A DNA stretch of 64,000 bases from Adhaeribacter soli (GTDB lineage: Bacteria; Bacteroidota; Bacteroidia; Cytophagales; Hymenobacteraceae), in NCBI RefSeq assembly GCF_008727925.1, contig NZ_VTWT01000010.1, forward strand, positions 1-64,000, in the 5' to 3' direction. Numbering within the stretch: the first letter of the stretch is position 1; each line of letters opens with the position of its first letter. The notes beneath the pieces were generated by a model. It saw nothing but the letters and a program-made list of their open reading frames with translations. It did no database searches and had not been told where the DNA came from. A program made the position numbers and the translations under genes. Positions 17,813 to 26,083 of this stretch are shown piece by piece.

Positions 17813-18735
17813 TTTTGCAGGTAATTTCTGATTTCACGAATAGATTCTACCACGCGCGGACTGGGGCGTGAAGCCAGGTCATCGTTCAGGACAAAGATGC
17901 GCTTATTTTTGTAAGCGTCCACTTTCTGCAGTTCGGGGTAAAGCCGGAAAAGCGTTTCGTTCTGCTCTTTGCTGATGCCGAAAATAAAACCAGGGTTCAG
18001 CTGCAACACGTATTCGCGGGTAAGTTGCGGCGACTGTTGCGGGAAAACTTCTTTCAGCGCATTCTCGCCACCGGCTTTTTCCAGCTTATCGGTCATGAGC
18101 GTATTGCGGCCGTACACGTAGATCGGATCGGTGTTAATGATGACTAGCGCACGTTTCAGTTCATGGGTTTTTACTTCGTTCTCGATAGCGTTCAGTTCGG
18201 TTTGCAGCGAATCGGTAAGCTTTTTTGCGGCAACTTCCCGGTGCATAATTTTGCCAATGTCGTTCAGACCGCGGAAAATATCAGCTACTTTATCGTACCT
18301 CTGAAAATAAACCGGAATGCCGAGTTGCTCGATTTTAGCAGCCGTTTCCATGGGCGTAATGCCGTCTTCGGTGAAAACAATTTCCGGTTTCAGGGCCAGC
18401 AATCCTTCCAGATCCACCGGATATGAATTGATAACCGTTTTCTTCTTCGCCGCTTCCGGATAATTGCAAACCTGCGTACGGCCCACGATCATAGAATCCA
18501 GCACCACGGCAAAAAGCATCTCGGTCATAGCGGCAGAAAGCGCCATAATGCGTTTTGGGTTTTCAGGAACTTGTAGTTTGCGACCCAGATCGTCGGTAAC
18601 AGTTATTTTGCTTAATTCAACTTTTTGATTGGAATTGCCTATCGACTTTTCGGAATTTCCGCCGCAGCCGGCAAGGAAAACCAGCAGCAGGATTTTGCTG
18701 AAAAAGCTTCGGAAAAATGATAGGGGTTTAGGCAT
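17809..18735 (-). CDS. BtuF/FepB-type periplasmic binding lipoprotein
   Basis: A 308-residue substrate-binding protein for the adjacent permease. The N-terminus has a hydrophobic segment ending LLLVFLAGCGG, a lipobox that would anchor it by a lipidated Cys near residue 24. The mature part starts VTDDLGRKLQVPENPKRIMAL, the hallmark of family PF01497, with a middle PEIVFTEDG and a C-terminal RPSPRVVESIREI. The BtuF-like C-terminus leans towards cobalamin or a cobinamide-like corrin, but iron chelates remain possible. I looked upstream for a cobalamin riboswitch and saw none; a MITE-like element occupies that place. First gene of a two-gene operon. Confidence 0.9.
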   Translation of the reverse strand: MPKPLSFFRSFFSKILLLVFLAGCGGNSEKSIGNSNQKVELSKITVTDDLGRKLQVPENPKRIMALSAAMTEMLFAVVLDSMIVGRTQVCNYPEAAKKKTVINSYPVDLEGLLALKPEIVFTEDGITPMETAAKIEQLGIPVYFQRYDKVADIFRGLNDIGKIMHREVAAKKLTDSLQTELNAIENEVKTHELKRALVIINTDPIYVYGRNTLMTDKLEKAGGENALKEVFPQQSPQLTREYVLQLNPGFIFGISKEQNETLFRLYPELQKVDAYKNKRIFVLNDDLASRPSPRVVESIREIRNYLQK

Positions 18736-18748
18736 AAAAAGTACTAAT

Positions 18749-18844
18749 TGTCATCCTGAGCGTGAGCGAAGGACCTTGTCGGCGCATAGCAGAAACGTCT
18801 GTGCAATGAGCCGACGAGGTGTTTCGCTCGCGCTCAACATGACA
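18749..18844. repeat. MITE-like inverted repeat element (TGTCATCCTGAGC family)
   Basis: A 96-base element with imperfect arms of about 23 bases: it opens with TGTCATCCTGAGCGTGAGCG and closes with CGCTCGCGCTCAACATGACA. The centre repeats GTCGGC/GCCGAC. It lies between the divergent binding-protein gene and hldD. A related right end (ATGACAGCAAA) is at 50923. Elements opening TGTCATCCTGAGC are familiar in Bacteroidota genomes. Confidence 0.85.
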
Positions 18845-18918
18845 GCAAAAGTTAAAATGAGCGCAATTAATTTTTCGTAAATTTAGCCAATTTTTAACAG
18901 GCACCTAAAAACGCATTC

Positions 18919-19884
18919 ATGATAGTAGTAACCGGAGCGGCGGGCTTTATTGCCAGCTGTTTAGTAACCCGCCTCAACGAAGCCAATTTCAACGATATTG
19001 TAGTAGTCGATAATTTTTCGATCGCCAAAAAGGAAAACAACCTGAAAGGCAAAAAGATCAGGGAATACGTAGACCGCATGGAATTCTTCAACTGGCTGGA
19101 GAAAAACTACGAGGAAGTGGAATTCATTTTTCACCTCGGCGCCCGCACCGATACCACCGAGTTCAACAAAGATGTTTTCGACCTGCTGAACCTGAACTAC
19201 TCGAAGCAAATGTGGAATGCCTGTTGCGAATACCAGATCCCGCTGGTGTACGCGTCGTCGGCGGCCACCTACGGCAGCGGCAAACTGGGCTACGACGACG
19301 AGGAAGCCATGATCCCGCTATTGCACCCGCTCAACCCCTACGGCGATTCCAAAAACGATTTCGATAAGTGGGCATTAGAGCAAACCGCGAAACCGTTTTT
19401 CTGGGCCGGCCTGAAATTCTTCAACGTGTACGGCCCCAACGAATACCACAAAGGCCGAATGGCTTCGGTGGTGTTGCACGCCTTCAACCAGATAAAAGAA
19501 ACCGGCAAACTCAAACTCTTCCGCTCGCACCGCCCCGATTTCAAAGACGGCGAACAGATGCGCGATTTCATTTATGTGAAAGACCTGGTGGAGGTTTGCT
19601 ACTTTTTAATGCAGAACCGCAAAAATTCCGGTATTTACAATTTAGGCAGCGGCAAAGCCCGCACCTTCCTCGATCTGGCGTTCCAGACTTTCCAGGCCAT
19701 GGGCCGCGAAGCCGAAATCGACTTTGTAGATACCCCTGCCGATATCCGCGATACCTACCAATACTTTACCGAAGCCAACATGCAGAAACTCCGCAGCATC
19801 GGCTACGACAAACCGTTCCATACCTTGGAAGAAGGTGTGCAGGATTATGTGAAGAATTATTTACTGGAGGGGAAGTATTATTAG
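18919..19884 (+). CDS. hldD: ADP-L-glycero-D-manno-heptose-6-epimerase
   Basis: Short-chain dehydrogenase/reductase that inverts C6 of ADP-D-glycero-D-manno-heptose to supply the heptose of the lipopolysaccharide core. 321 residues, normal for HldD (RfaD). The NAD(P)-binding motif is VVTGAAGFIAS at residues 3-13. The family segments FHLGARTDTTEFN, the catalytic Ser region YASSAATYGSG, and YGDSKNDFDKW with the Tyr-x3-Lys pair follow in order. FFNVYGPNEYHKGRMASV and GEQMRDFIYVKDLVEV are close to characterised HldD sequences. It starts at ATG 18919. It stands alone on the plus strand; lpxB, another envelope gene, is nearby on the other strand. Confidence 0.95.
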   Translation: MIVVTGAAGFIASCLVTRLNEANFNDIVVVDNFSIAKKENNLKGKKIREYVDRMEFFNWLEKNYEEVEFIFHLGARTDTTEFNKDVFDLLNLNYSKQMWNACCEYQIPLVYASSAATYGSGKLGYDDEEAMIPLLHPLNPYGDSKNDFDKWALEQTAKPFFWAGLKFFNVYGPNEYHKGRMASVVLHAFNQIKETGKLKLFRSHRPDFKDGEQMRDFIYVKDLVEVCYFLMQNRKNSGIYNLGSGKARTFLDLAFQTFQAMGREAEIDFVDTPADIRDTYQYFTEANMQKLRSIGYDKPFHTLEEGVQDYVKNYLLEGKYY

Positions 19885-19965
19885 AAATCATACGGATATA
19901 ATGCTGATAACCGTAGTTATGTTGTCTATCCAGCAGTTGGTACCAATTATAACAGACACATTGCA

Positions 19966-20925
19966 ATGACAACAAAACAACTGACAATTATTTTTTTGGC
20001 ACTTTCAATTTTGACAAGTTGTAGGCGCGGTTACATAGTTGAAAGCGACAAGGTTTATTATGAATTTTGGAATGAAGGAAGTGGGCAAAACAAGCGATTA
20101 ATTGAACAAGCAGACGCAAAGTCTTTTAAAGAATTAACTTTTGACTGCGATTGCAACTTTAAATTTGGCAGGGACAAAAATCACCTGTTTATAGATGGAG
20201 AACATATAAAAAATATTGACCCTAACACTTTTAAATTTATTGGAAACTATATTTTCCGTGACAAAGACTCCGCTTATTTCTTCGGATTTTATAATAACAT
20301 AAACGACTGTGTAATTAAAGGTGTTAATCCAGATAAAATAAAATTGATTAAGTATCCTTGGGCAAAGGCAGATAATGTTCTAATCCATGGCAGGGACACT
20401 GTAAATATTCCTGACATAAATAGATTTATTCCTATTGATGATGACTGGGGAAAGACAAAAAAATACGTAATTAATAAGAATCAAATTTTATACGGAGCAG
20501 ACGTAGAAACCTTTAAAATCATAAGTTCCTTTCAAGGAAAGGATAAAAACTTCAATTACGAATTCAGTATTATAAATGAAGATGATTTTAAAAAAACGAG
20601 TTATAAAACCTTTGATTTTGCAAATAAAGATTTCTGTCACACTGAGCCTATAGTTTTTGTAGATTTTTACGACAGTTTGGTTTCATATAAAGAAGATAAA
20701 AATGAACCTATTAACCTTGTTGAAAACCTGAAACAAAATGGTTTCACACTAAATAAAACGATGTATTTAGATTGGGGTGGAGAATCAAAAGTTATCAGAG
20801 CTTCTATGGCAAGTGGAAACTGTAACTGTATTGTTGAAAAACTTTATCGTTACGATTATGGAAAACCTTCCGAAACAAGAAACATTTTTAAAGTGACAGA
20901 AAGAATATACTGTGAACCGAAATAG
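19966..20925 (+). CDS. DKNYY-family lipoprotein, AT-rich
   Basis: A 319-residue predicted lipoprotein. The signal peptide ends SILTSCRRG, a lipobox with Cys near residue 18. The mature part contains repeated YYxFGRDKNHLFIDGEHI-like and FIGNYIFRDKDSAYFFG patterns, which match the DKNYY family (repeats thought to form a propeller-like surface domain; function unknown). Base composition is strikingly AT-rich against hldD just before it, and codon use shifts towards A/T-ending codons, signs of horizontal transfer. It sits 81 bases after hldD and is followed at once by an inverted-repeat element. No partner gene is evident. Confidence 0.8.
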   Translation: MTTKQLTIIFLALSILTSCRRGYIVESDKVYYEFWNEGSGQNKRLIEQADAKSFKELTFDCDCNFKFGRDKNHLFIDGEHIKNIDPNTFKFIGNYIFRDKDSAYFFGFYNNINDCVIKGVNPDKIKLIKYPWAKADNVLIHGRDTVNIPDINRFIPIDDDWGKTKKYVINKNQILYGADVETFKIISSFQGKDKNFNYEFSIINEDDFKKTSYKTFDFANKDFCHTEPIVFVDFYDSLVSYKEDKNEPINLVENLKQNGFTLNKTMYLDWGGESKVIRASMASGNCNCIVEKLYRYDYGKPSETRNIFKVTERIYCEPK

Positions 20926-20932
20926 AAAGCTG

Positions 20933-21102
20933 CTCTTTGGAGTCTTCCGCAGGATGACTTCAAAGTACCAATGAAATAAGCCGTCTCCGACGGCGCTACA
21001 CCACACGATATCAACCCGAAGAAATTTGTGGCAACGTAGGGAAGTCAGAGACTTCCATTTTCATTAAAAGTTTGAATTCGTCATGCGGAAGACTCCAAAC
21101 AG
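20933..21102. repeat. 170-bp MITE-like element with 32-base inverted arms
   Basis: Left arm 20933-20963 and right arm 21071-21102 are imperfect inverted copies sharing TTTGGAGTCTTCCGCA. Inside are two smaller hairpins: GCCGTC/GACGGC near 20980-20995, and GGAAGTC-AGA-GACTTCC near 21039-21056. No transposase is present, so any movement would need one supplied elsewhere. Confidence 0.85.
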
Positions 21103-21149
21103 CATGGACAAAAGCCCGCAAAAGAAAAGTTAAAACGCTACCCATACTC

Positions 21150-21602
21150 ATGGAAAAACTCGAAATCCAAAATACCATTGTCATTAACACTACACCGGAA
21201 AAAATCTGGGAAGTTTTAACCCAACCGGAACAAACCAAGAAATACATGTTCGGTTGCGAAACCGTATCGGACTGGAAACCTGGTAGCTCCCTGATCTGGC
21301 GGATGGATTACGACGGCAAAGATTTTGTGGCGGTAAAAGGAAACATTCTGGACATTCAGCCGGAAAAGCTTTTAACGTACACCGTTTTCGACCCGAATGC
21401 TACCATGGCCGATATTCCGGAGAATTACCTGACCGTAACGTACGCTTTAACTTCCGCAGACGGACAGACGAACCTAACCGTTACGCAAGGCGATTACAAA
21501 ACCGTAGCGGAAGGAGAACGAAGATATCAGGAAGCTTACAACAACGGCGAAGGCTGGAACCCGATCCTGGTGCAGATCAAAGCAGTAGCAGAATCGCTTT
21601 AA
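21150..21602 (+). CDS. SRPBCC/AHSA1-family protein
   Basis: A 150-residue protein of the START-like SRPBCC fold, AHSA1 (Aha1 C-terminal-like) group. The opening IQNTIVINTTPEKIWEVLTQ is the typical first strand and helix. SSLIWRMDYDGKDFVAVKGNILDIQPEKLL and a late TNLTVTQGDY follow the family pattern, ending in the long C-terminal helix. Such proteins bind hydrophobic small molecules; many are uncharacterised, and no ligand can be inferred. I chose ATG at 21150 (MEKLEIQ). An in-frame start at 21072 would lie inside the right arm of the preceding inverted-repeat element and adds 26 residues unlike the family. Confidence 0.85.
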   Translation: MEKLEIQNTIVINTTPEKIWEVLTQPEQTKKYMFGCETVSDWKPGSSLIWRMDYDGKDFVAVKGNILDIQPEKLLTYTVFDPNATMADIPENYLTVTYALTSADGQTNLTVTQGDYKTVAEGERRYQEAYNNGEGWNPILVQIKAVAESL

Positions 21603-21630
21603 AACTTTTTTCTGCCATAACTAATTGGCT

Positions 21631-21751
21631 AGAAGCCATCTCATAAATACCCAGAGCAGCTTTTGAAATTGCTTTCTGCTAATAAATTTCTCTGTAGCGT
21701 AGGGTTTAAACCCTACGCTACAGAGAAATTTTGATTTATGAGATAACTTCT
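21631..21751. repeat. Nested inverted-repeat element with 48-bp perfect palindrome
   Basis: The outer arms, near 21631-21648 and 21734-21751, share AGAAG..ATCTCATAAAT in inverted orientation with two mismatches. Inside, 21684-21731 is a perfect palindrome with no loop, centred on GGGTTTAAACCC and containing the TGTAGCGTAGGG word on each strand. No gene is present. Confidence 0.92.
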
Positions 21752-21755
21752 AATA

Positions 21756-21789
21756 AAAAAAGGAGGGTGAAATTCACACCCTCCTTTTT
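21756..21789 (-). terminator. Intrinsic terminator of the T9SS gene ending at 21813
   Basis: Stem GGAGGGTG (21762-21769) pairs with CACCCTCC (21777-21784), with A-run and T-run flanks, so it can work in both directions. It lies 24 bases past the stop codon. Confidence 0.88.
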
Positions 21790-21812
21790 ACTTAACTGAC
21801 AACTTAGTCTGG

Positions 21813-23960
21813 TTACTGTTTCAGCAGCCGCGAAGAAAATACGTTCTGTTTGGTTTTAGCGGTTAGCAGGTAAAGGCCGGCCGGATAATCTCCTTTCAGG
21901 TTCACCTGAAGATCGTTACTTCCATTTACCACTGGCCGCAATTCACGGTACACCTCCCGCCCGCACATATCCGTCAGGGTCAGCTCTACGGGTTCTTCAT
22001 CCAAGGCCTTCAGCTGCAGGCTGAATTGCTCTTTAAACGGATTCGGAAACACTTTTACCCCCTCTTCCTGCTTACTGAAACTTACGGCTTTAGGCCCGAA
22101 GAAAGAAGCCTTGCCATCCAGATCGGTTTGTTTCAGGCGGTAGTACCAGGTTCCGGTTCTGCCCTGCTGTTTGTCCAGGTATTTATATTTCTGGTTGCTG
22201 CTGGAATTTCCGTTCAGGGTATTTACGCTACCGGCTGTTTCAAAATTGCGGCCATCGGCTGAAACCTGTACTTCAAAGCCCTGGTTATTTTTTTCGGTGG
22301 CCGTTTCCCAAGTCAGGAGCGCGCCTTGGTCTACTTTTGTGGCATTGAAATACATCATATCTACCGGAAGCGGGCTATCCAGATCGCCAACGGCAAAAGG
22401 CGAGAAAGCGACGATTCCCTGCCCAATGGCGGCGTAAGGGTTCAGGCCGGAAGCCGTTCCCGGCAGGCCGATGCGGTTCCAGGTCCCGGCTTGTGCATCG
22501 TAATGGCTGATGCTGCAGGTAGCGCGGTTAAAGCCAGCCGTTTCATCGTCAGCGGTCCATTGCAGCCGGAGCTTAACGTTATCGGTATTGTTGGTGGTTT
22601 CGTTGGTTACATCCCAGGTCTTGTTCACCACGTGCGCTGCTATCAGGTTCCCGTAGCGGTCTTTCACCCCATCGGTTACATGCACCGAAAAGCTGTTGGC
22701 AGGCCCCTGGTTGGTAATATAAGCCGGCGTGTAGGACGACGAAGTAGCACCTACCGGGAACAATACCTCTCCCGATCTGCCGCCGGTGCCGACATTGCGG
22801 ATCAGGAGCTTACCGGTGCCACCGGTAACCACATAGGCAGCAGAAGTTGGCCCCGTAATGATGGCTGATGGCCCTACCGTAAACACATGGTTGCTTGCGT
22901 TCAGCTTTACGTTATTAAATTCCAGCGCGGTAATAACGGAGGCGTCGCCTTCCAGGGTTTTAATTACACCGGTGCCGGTTTTTGAAATTGCAAGCTTGCC
23001 GTAAGTAAGGGCAGCCACGCGCTGATTGGCGCCCTTGTACATGACCTTGCTAATTGGTCCTAAAATAATGTTGGCAAACCCAGTCGGGAAGGTACTGGTT
23101 CCTCCAAGCCCTAAGGCCGCATCATCCAGCACCTGAATTACGCCGCCACCGGTGCCGGCAATTGCAAACCCGCCATTCTCCAGGGTTCCGGCGGTTACTT
23201 TTAAATTACCAGTTAATTTTCCCTGAGTAACGGCGCCATCCAGGGTAACCGTAGTCGGGTTTTCGATGGTAACGTGGGCATAGCTCAACGTGCTCGGCAT
23301 GGTTTGCGGGGCAAGCCCGTCGAAGATCACAGTGCTGGAAGTACCGGGGTTCAGCGTACCATTGGCGCCTAAAATTCCGCCAACCCGCAAAATGCCCGTT
23401 CCGGAAATATCGATCATGGCATTCGTTCCGCCTACGAAAGTGATATTATTTCGGATCTTGACTAACCCATTCGACAACATGAGTTTTCCAATGCGTAATC
23501 CGTTGCTCCCGGTAAGAGTAAGGTTTGCGGCTTCCAAGGTTCCGCTCCCTACCTCAATTGTTTTAGAATCGCCATCCTGAGTAGGGGAAGTTATCACTAC
23601 ATTCCCGCTTACTACAAGCTTGTTCGATCCCGAAAAGATCAGGGTTGAACTTCCACTGGCCGATTTAAGCGTAAGGGAAGCACACTGTGCCAAAGGAACA
23701 TTCAGCACCAGCACATCTTTGCCGCTAATGCTTACATCGTCCAGCGGGCCGGGAATCCCCCCATTGCCGTTATTGGTCCAGGTTCTGGGGTCGTTCCAGT
23801 TGCCGGACCTGAAAGTAGAAAAAGAAGCAGCTTCAGCACTTGGCCGCACCAGTAAAAAACATAAATTTACTAAGAACAACAAGGCCACTGGTTTAAAACA
23901 AAATCTTTCAGCAATTTCATTTTTCCATTTTTTTTCAGAAAAGAGTACCGTTTTATTCAT
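21813..23960 (-). CDS. Surface protein with G8-like start and T9SS type A sorting domain
   Basis: A 715-residue exported protein. A long N-terminal signal region (hydrophobic residues 26-45) leads to SGNWNDPRTWTNNGNGGIPG, a G8-like opening seen in many Bacteroidota surface proteins. Repetitive beta-helix-like segments (SGNVVITS, VTIENPTTVTLDG, FNNVKLNASNHVFTVG) run to about residue 400. A middle domain (TNQGPANSFSVHVTDGVKDR..) and the shared PVDMMYFNATKVDQGALLTWETATEKN..FEVQVSADGRNF segment precede the sorting domain VFPNPFKEQFSLQL...GLYLLTAKTKQ. T9SS export and surface attachment are expected. The same penultimate segment occurs in the proteins at 7.1 and 54.3 kb. It starts at ATG 23960. Function unknown. 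Confidence 0.87.
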   Translation of the reverse strand: MNKTVLFSEKKWKNEIAERFCFKPVALLFLVNLCFLLVRPSAEAASFSTFRSGNWNDPRTWTNNGNGGIPGPLDDVSISGKDVLVLNVPLAQCASLTLKSASGSSTLIFSGSNKLVVSGNVVITSPTQDGDSKTIEVGSGTLEAANLTLTGSNGLRIGKLMLSNGLVKIRNNITFVGGTNAMIDISGTGILRVGGILGANGTLNPGTSSTVIFDGLAPQTMPSTLSYAHVTIENPTTVTLDGAVTQGKLTGNLKVTAGTLENGGFAIAGTGGGVIQVLDDAALGLGGTSTFPTGFANIILGPISKVMYKGANQRVAALTYGKLAISKTGTGVIKTLEGDASVITALEFNNVKLNASNHVFTVGPSAIITGPTSAAYVVTGGTGKLLIRNVGTGGRSGEVLFPVGATSSSYTPAYITNQGPANSFSVHVTDGVKDRYGNLIAAHVVNKTWDVTNETTNNTDNVKLRLQWTADDETAGFNRATCSISHYDAQAGTWNRIGLPGTASGLNPYAAIGQGIVAFSPFAVGDLDSPLPVDMMYFNATKVDQGALLTWETATEKNNQGFEVQVSADGRNFETAGSVNTLNGNSSSNQKYKYLDKQQGRTGTWYYRLKQTDLDGKASFFGPKAVSFSKQEEGVKVFPNPFKEQFSLQLKALDEEPVELTLTDMCGREVYRELRPVVNGSNDLQVNLKGDYPAGLYLLTAKTKQNVFSSRLLKQ

Positions 23961-24543
23961 GGAAGTTATTGGTTAAAAATTAAACAGGGTAATAAATAAA
24001 CGCATCATTATCCAGCCGGAATCATTAAATACCAGCACCTGCAGAGGGTATTTCAAAATCTTGGATTATTCTATTTTTATATTATTTTAATTATTATTTG
24101 TATTTTACATGTATTTTAAAATAAGGTTGCATTTTTGCACTTTTTCAACACACACAAAACATAAAAGCAACAAAAACCACAGTCAGCTATTGGCTTATTA
24201 TTAGTTATCGAATCAAAACTGAAGGAGAATAAAACTGGAATGGACAGGAAATAAATGAATGCCGGGAGGCACTTCTACGATCAGTATATACAGTAAGGAA
24301 AGTATCCGGCTTAAAGCTGAGCGAAAAGAAATTGAATGAAGTTATAAGGCGCCGTATTGGTGCCGGAATCGAATGCAGGAGAAAGCTTTAAGCTGCAGCA
24401 GAAAAATTTTACTTAAACTTAAAGAAGAGCAGGCTATTGTTTCGGGAACTGTAGCAGCTTTTGCTTAACTTAGCAGTTCCCGGACAAATAATAATCCGGG
24501 AAATATTCCGGAGGGCTTACCGGTTAGTTAAACTTAATTACCC
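23961..24543. other. 583-base divergent intergenic region
   Basis: AT-rich on the left (24050-24200), where ATTTTACATGTATTTTAAAAT-like words occur, and more balanced on the right. No gene, RNA or strong inverted repeat is convincing. It must contain promoters for the divergent genes on both sides, but no full consensus pair was found. Confidence 0.5.
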
Positions 24544-25230
24544 ATGCAGCAACTGCTGATTTTTGATATGGACGGGGTGTTGCTCGACAGCGAACCCTTG
24601 TACCGGAACATGAACCAGGTTCTCTTCCGGGAACTGGGAGCGGAAATTACGGAGGAAGAATACGAGGCTTTTATCGGTATTTCAGCTACCAAAATGTGGC
24701 AATACATTAAAGAGAAATGCGGCCTGCCGCAAACGGTAGAAGAACTGAAAGCCCTCGAAAAAGAACGGAAGCACCAGACCCTTCTGCAAACAAACCTTGC
24801 GCCCACGGCCGGCATTGTGGCTTTCCTGGATCATCTGAAACAAACCGGCCACACCCTAGCGCTTGCCTCTTCCAGCCTGCAAAAGAATATCGGCCTGATC
24901 CTGAGTAAACTGGATATTGCGCACTACTTCGACCTGATTGTAAGCGGCGAACAGGTAGCGAACGGTAAACCGGAACCCGATATTTTCCTGAAAGCAGCCG
25001 CGCATTATAACCAGCCTCCGGCCAACTGCATTGTAATCGAAGACAGCAGAAACGGCGTGCAGGCAGCTAAGGCAGCCGGCATGTTTTGCATTGGCTATTA
25101 CAACCCGAACTCCGGAAACCAGGACCTTTCCCAGGCCGACCTGATCATCGATAATTTTGCGGACGAAAGATTATTACAAATTTTCGGGCTGACCGGAAAG
25201 AAAATACCAGAACCAACCTGCAACCGTTAA
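24544..25230 (+). CDS. HAD-superfamily phosphatase, beta-phosphoglucomutase-like
   Basis: A 228-residue haloacid-dehalogenase-superfamily hydrolase, subfamily IA with a helical cap. Motif I is DMDGVLLDSEP (residues 6-16), with both catalytic Asp. Motif II is ALASSS near 100. Motif III is the Lys in GKPEPDIFLKAA near 141, and motif IV is VIEDSRNGVQAAKAAGM near 162. The DGVLLDSEPLY and IEDS-xNG segments resemble beta-phosphoglucomutase, 2-deoxyglucose-6-phosphatase and YcjU-like enzymes, so a sugar phosphate is the likely substrate. The exact one cannot be told. It is followed after 17 bases by a small membrane protein on the same strand. Confidence 0.9.
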   Translation: MQQLLIFDMDGVLLDSEPLYRNMNQVLFRELGAEITEEEYEAFIGISATKMWQYIKEKCGLPQTVEELKALEKERKHQTLLQTNLAPTAGIVAFLDHLKQTGHTLALASSSLQKNIGLILSKLDIAHYFDLIVSGEQVANGKPEPDIFLKAAAHYNQPPANCIVIEDSRNGVQAAKAAGMFCIGYYNPNSGNQDLSQADLIIDNFADERLLQIFGLTGKKIPEPTCNR

Positions 25231-25247
25231 CCTGAAAACCAACACCT

Positions 25248-25727
25248 ATGAACGAAACATATTTACACCTTGTCCTTACGCACATTCCCATTGTAGGCAG
25301 CCTCATTGCTTTCCTGTTGCTGTTTTCCGGGTGGCTGCAAAAAAGCAAAGACCTTACTTCGGCTGCTTTGGTGTTGCTGGTAGCCATTGCCCTGATTACA
25401 GTGGCAGTACAATATACCGGCGAAGAAGCTGAAAAATTCACCAAACGCTTGCCCGGTTTTTCCCAGGAAGCCATTCATGCCCACGAAGAAGCCGGGGAAC
25501 TGGCTTTCTGGCTCATGGAATTTGTAGGGATCGGCGCCGCGGTGGCCTTGTATCTGCTCCGCAAGATCGGGCAACGGGCGCGGATGCTGGTGCTCCTGGT
25601 TTTGCTGGGAAACCTGGCCGCGTGCGGGGTATTTTTATATGCAGGTAAATTGGGAGGCGAGATCCGGCACACGGAAGTTCACGTGAAACAATCGAACCTG
25701 CCTACTGTGGAAACTATTTCCGAATAG
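25248..25727 (+). CDS. Small polytopic membrane protein, DUF2231-like
   Basis: A 159-residue membrane protein with four predicted helices: about 10-28 (containing the THIPIVG motif), 40-60, 87-108 and 115-136. His at positions 7, 12 and in AIHAHEEAGE could bind metal or heme, as suggested for DUF2231 proteins; the match to that family is by pattern only. A basic loop (RKIGQRARM) lies between helices 3 and 4. It starts at ATG 25248, 17 bases behind the HAD gene, so the two are probably co-transcribed. Function unknown. Confidence 0.72.
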   Translation: MNETYLHLVLTHIPIVGSLIAFLLLFSGWLQKSKDLTSAALVLLVAIALITVAVQYTGEEAEKFTKRLPGFSQEAIHAHEEAGELAFWLMEFVGIGAAVALYLLRKIGQRARMLVLLVLLGNLAACGVFLYAGKLGGEIRHTEVHVKQSNLPTVETISE

Positions 25728-25750
25728 AAGCTACAACTGATTATTGCATA

Positions 25751-25964
25751 TCCCCCTTTGGAGCAGGGTTGATTCATTTTCAAAAATACTGGTCTAAGTT
25801 TAAAACTTTGACCTATAAATAATCTGAAGTTTGTAACTTCAGTGAGGCGACAGCCTCAAAATGAGCTGTTTCAACAGGGATCAACCGATAGCTAACACCC
25901 TCTAACTCCCCTCAAGGGGAGAATCCGCCAAAAGGAATCGGCTCTACTCTCCAAAGGGGGAATT
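25751..25964. repeat. Hairpin-array element, copy A
   Basis: Arms CCCCCTTTGGAG (25752-25763) and CTCCAAAGGGGG (25949-25960) are perfect inverted copies. The left arm continues as CAGGGTTGATTCATT, which recurs inverted at 53189-53204. Inside are three compact hairpins: 25824-25842 (8-bp stem, 3-base loop), 25844-25857 (5 bp, tetraloop GACA) and 25906-25921 (6 bp, tetraloop TCAA). This accounts for most of the 356-base gap; no gene is visible. Confidence 0.8.
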
Positions 25965-26083
25965 TATCAAATAGGCTTGCTTAAACAGTTGTTCCAGAAG
26001 AGTATAAGATATGATACGGCATCCGCTTGTGCTTGCTAAATATCCCTGATCTATTAACAGGAAGGCATAAGGATAACCTGATC

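Noticed and set aside
18736-18918. A cobalamin riboswitch upstream of the BtuF-like gene
   Set aside because: No B12-box-like or long structured leader is visible; the space is taken by the MITE-like element.
21072-21149. A longer SRPBCC protein starting at ATG 21072
   Set aside because: The extra codons lie in the arm of an inverted-repeat element and the added residues are unlike the family.
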